A stretch of 5,347 bases of DNA from Nitrososphaerota archaeon (GTDB lineage Archaea > Thermoproteota > Nitrososphaeria > Nitrososphaerales > UBA183): assembly GCA_029784795.1 (NCBI GenBank), contig JAFMAW010000069.1:1-5347 (forward strand). Direction: 5' to 3'. The notes beneath the pieces were generated by a model. It was not told the origin of the DNA. It ran no database searches and was given only the letters and a program-made list of their open reading frames with translations. The first letter of the stretch is position 1. Every line of letters starts with the position of its first letter. Shown piece after piece: positions 4,760 to 5,347 of the stretch. A program made the position numbers and the translations under genes.

Positions 4760-5347
4760 TCAAACCCTGCGGTGGTCCTCCTGCTCGTTCAGCGGATGCT
4801 TACCGAAAAAGATAGCGAGGTACGGCGCGACCGCTCCGATCACTTTGCCCTCCGCCTTGCGGACGTGCTCTTCGTAGGTAGTCCGGGGGACTTCCATCGT
4901 TCCTGCGATGTCCTCAAACCTCACTTTTCTTGGGACGTTGTAGTACCCAAAGTCCACGGCAGCCAGGAGTGACTCGGCTTGTTTCAGCGTCAACCCGGAC
5001 ACAAGGGCGCTCGTTGGGATCAGCATGTTCTCTCTTAGGAGGTTGGAGTTCATTCTGCCTCTCTTCTCCACTCTGAGCTCCCCCAACCTTTCAAGCCGCG
5101 CAAACATCGCGGGCAGCTTCGTCTCGTCCAGACAGATCCCCCTCAGCTCCAACCAGCCCTTGTGGTAGACGAGTGGAAACACTGGCATGCAACTGTGGTT
5201 CTGCATGACTTGCTCGATGGACCCGCGCCTCGTGTGTTTGCAGCTCATTACGAAGACATTGGAATTCGGCCCTGCCTCGACTCGCTTCTGCAACGCGAAG
5301 CCGAGCTTCTTCCTGAGGCTGAGGAACGCCTTGACGGCTTCCTCCCA
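4760..5347 (-). CDS. HTH_10 (bacterio-opsin activator type) transcription regulator, N-terminus beyond the window
   Basis: This is an archaeal regulator of the bacterio-opsin-activator HTH family (HTH_10). The C-terminal part reads GLTLKQAESLLAAVDFGYYN, then VPRKVRFEDIAGTMEVPR and TTYEEHVRKAEGKVI. It shows the diagnostic L(T)..Q...L..A...GYY.VPR core, followed by the second helix pair. The N-terminal part visible here (about 140 residues, with SCKH, HSCMPVFPLVY and WLELRGICLDE) is the less conserved ligand or partner domain; I see no PAS or GAF signature. A TTG at 5293 could serve as a start, but the frame stays open to the window edge (…WEEAVKAFLSLRKKLGFA… precedes it), so the gene most likely begins outside the window. 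It converges with the 85-residue winged-helix gene. Targets are unknown; the neighbouring surface-protein promoters are possible. Confidence 0.88.
   Translation of the reverse strand, partial: WEEAVKAFLSLRKKLGFALQKRVEAGPNSNVFVMSCKHTRRGSIEQVMQNHSCMPVFPLVYHKGWLELRGICLDETKLPAMFARLERLGELRVEKRGRMNSNLLRENMLIPTSALVSGLTLKQAESLLAAVDFGYYNVPRKVRFEDIAGTMEVPRTTYEEHVRKAEGKVIGAVAPYLAIFFGKHPLNEQEDHRRV

Noticed and set aside
4760..5293. TTG at 5293 as the true start of the HTH_10 gene
   Set aside because: The frame continues without a stop to the window edge with protein-like sequence, so a start outside the window is more likely.

Overview
The window looks archaeal, probably an uncultured member of the Nitrososphaeria or another TACK-type lineage with fairly high GC; the lineage is inferred and weakly held. 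Three things point to Archaea: the gene entering from the right edge ends in a bacterio-opsin-activator-type helix-turn-helix (HTH_10, with GYYNVPRKV); the left gene is a membrane-anchored winged-helix protein of the COG2512 kind; and two start codons lack a Shine-Dalgarno (SD) sequence but have TATA-like bases about 28-30 nt upstream, as expected for leaderless mRNAs.

Layout. Positions 1-902 (+): membrane-anchored winged-helix regulator, possibly missing its first codons. Positions 904-4119 (-): a three-gene cluster read right to left, made of a secreted or anchored DUF4382-like protein (4119-3040), a small unrecognised protein (3008-2754) and a 617-residue Ala/Ser-rich secreted protein (2757-904). 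The last two overlap by ATGA. Positions 4120-4486: divergent intergenic region holding promoters for both sides. Positions 4487-4744 (+): 85-residue winged-helix protein. Positions 4760-5347 (-): HTH_10 regulator, cut by the window edge. Both gene pairs that meet tail to tail are tightly packed (1 nt and 15 nt between stops), and I see no T-rich terminators there.

The most notable signal is regulatory. The two exported-protein genes carry the same 32-bp element (24 of 32 positions identical by hand count) at exactly the same distance from their start codons. It holds three GGAAC half-sites about 10 bp apart and a TTAT/TAAT sequence at the TATA position. The copy for the 617-residue gene lies inside the coding sequence of the small upstream gene. 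The 85-residue winged-helix gene has an unrelated but perfect 18-bp palindrome, TGCCGCCATCTGGCGGCA, centred at the same distance (47.5 nt) from its ATG.

The simplest reading, which is inference, is a cell-surface module of two exported proteins under one regulator, surrounded by three DNA-binding proteins, one of which spans the membrane. No enzyme, defence gene, mobile element, CRISPR array or stable RNA gene was recognised.
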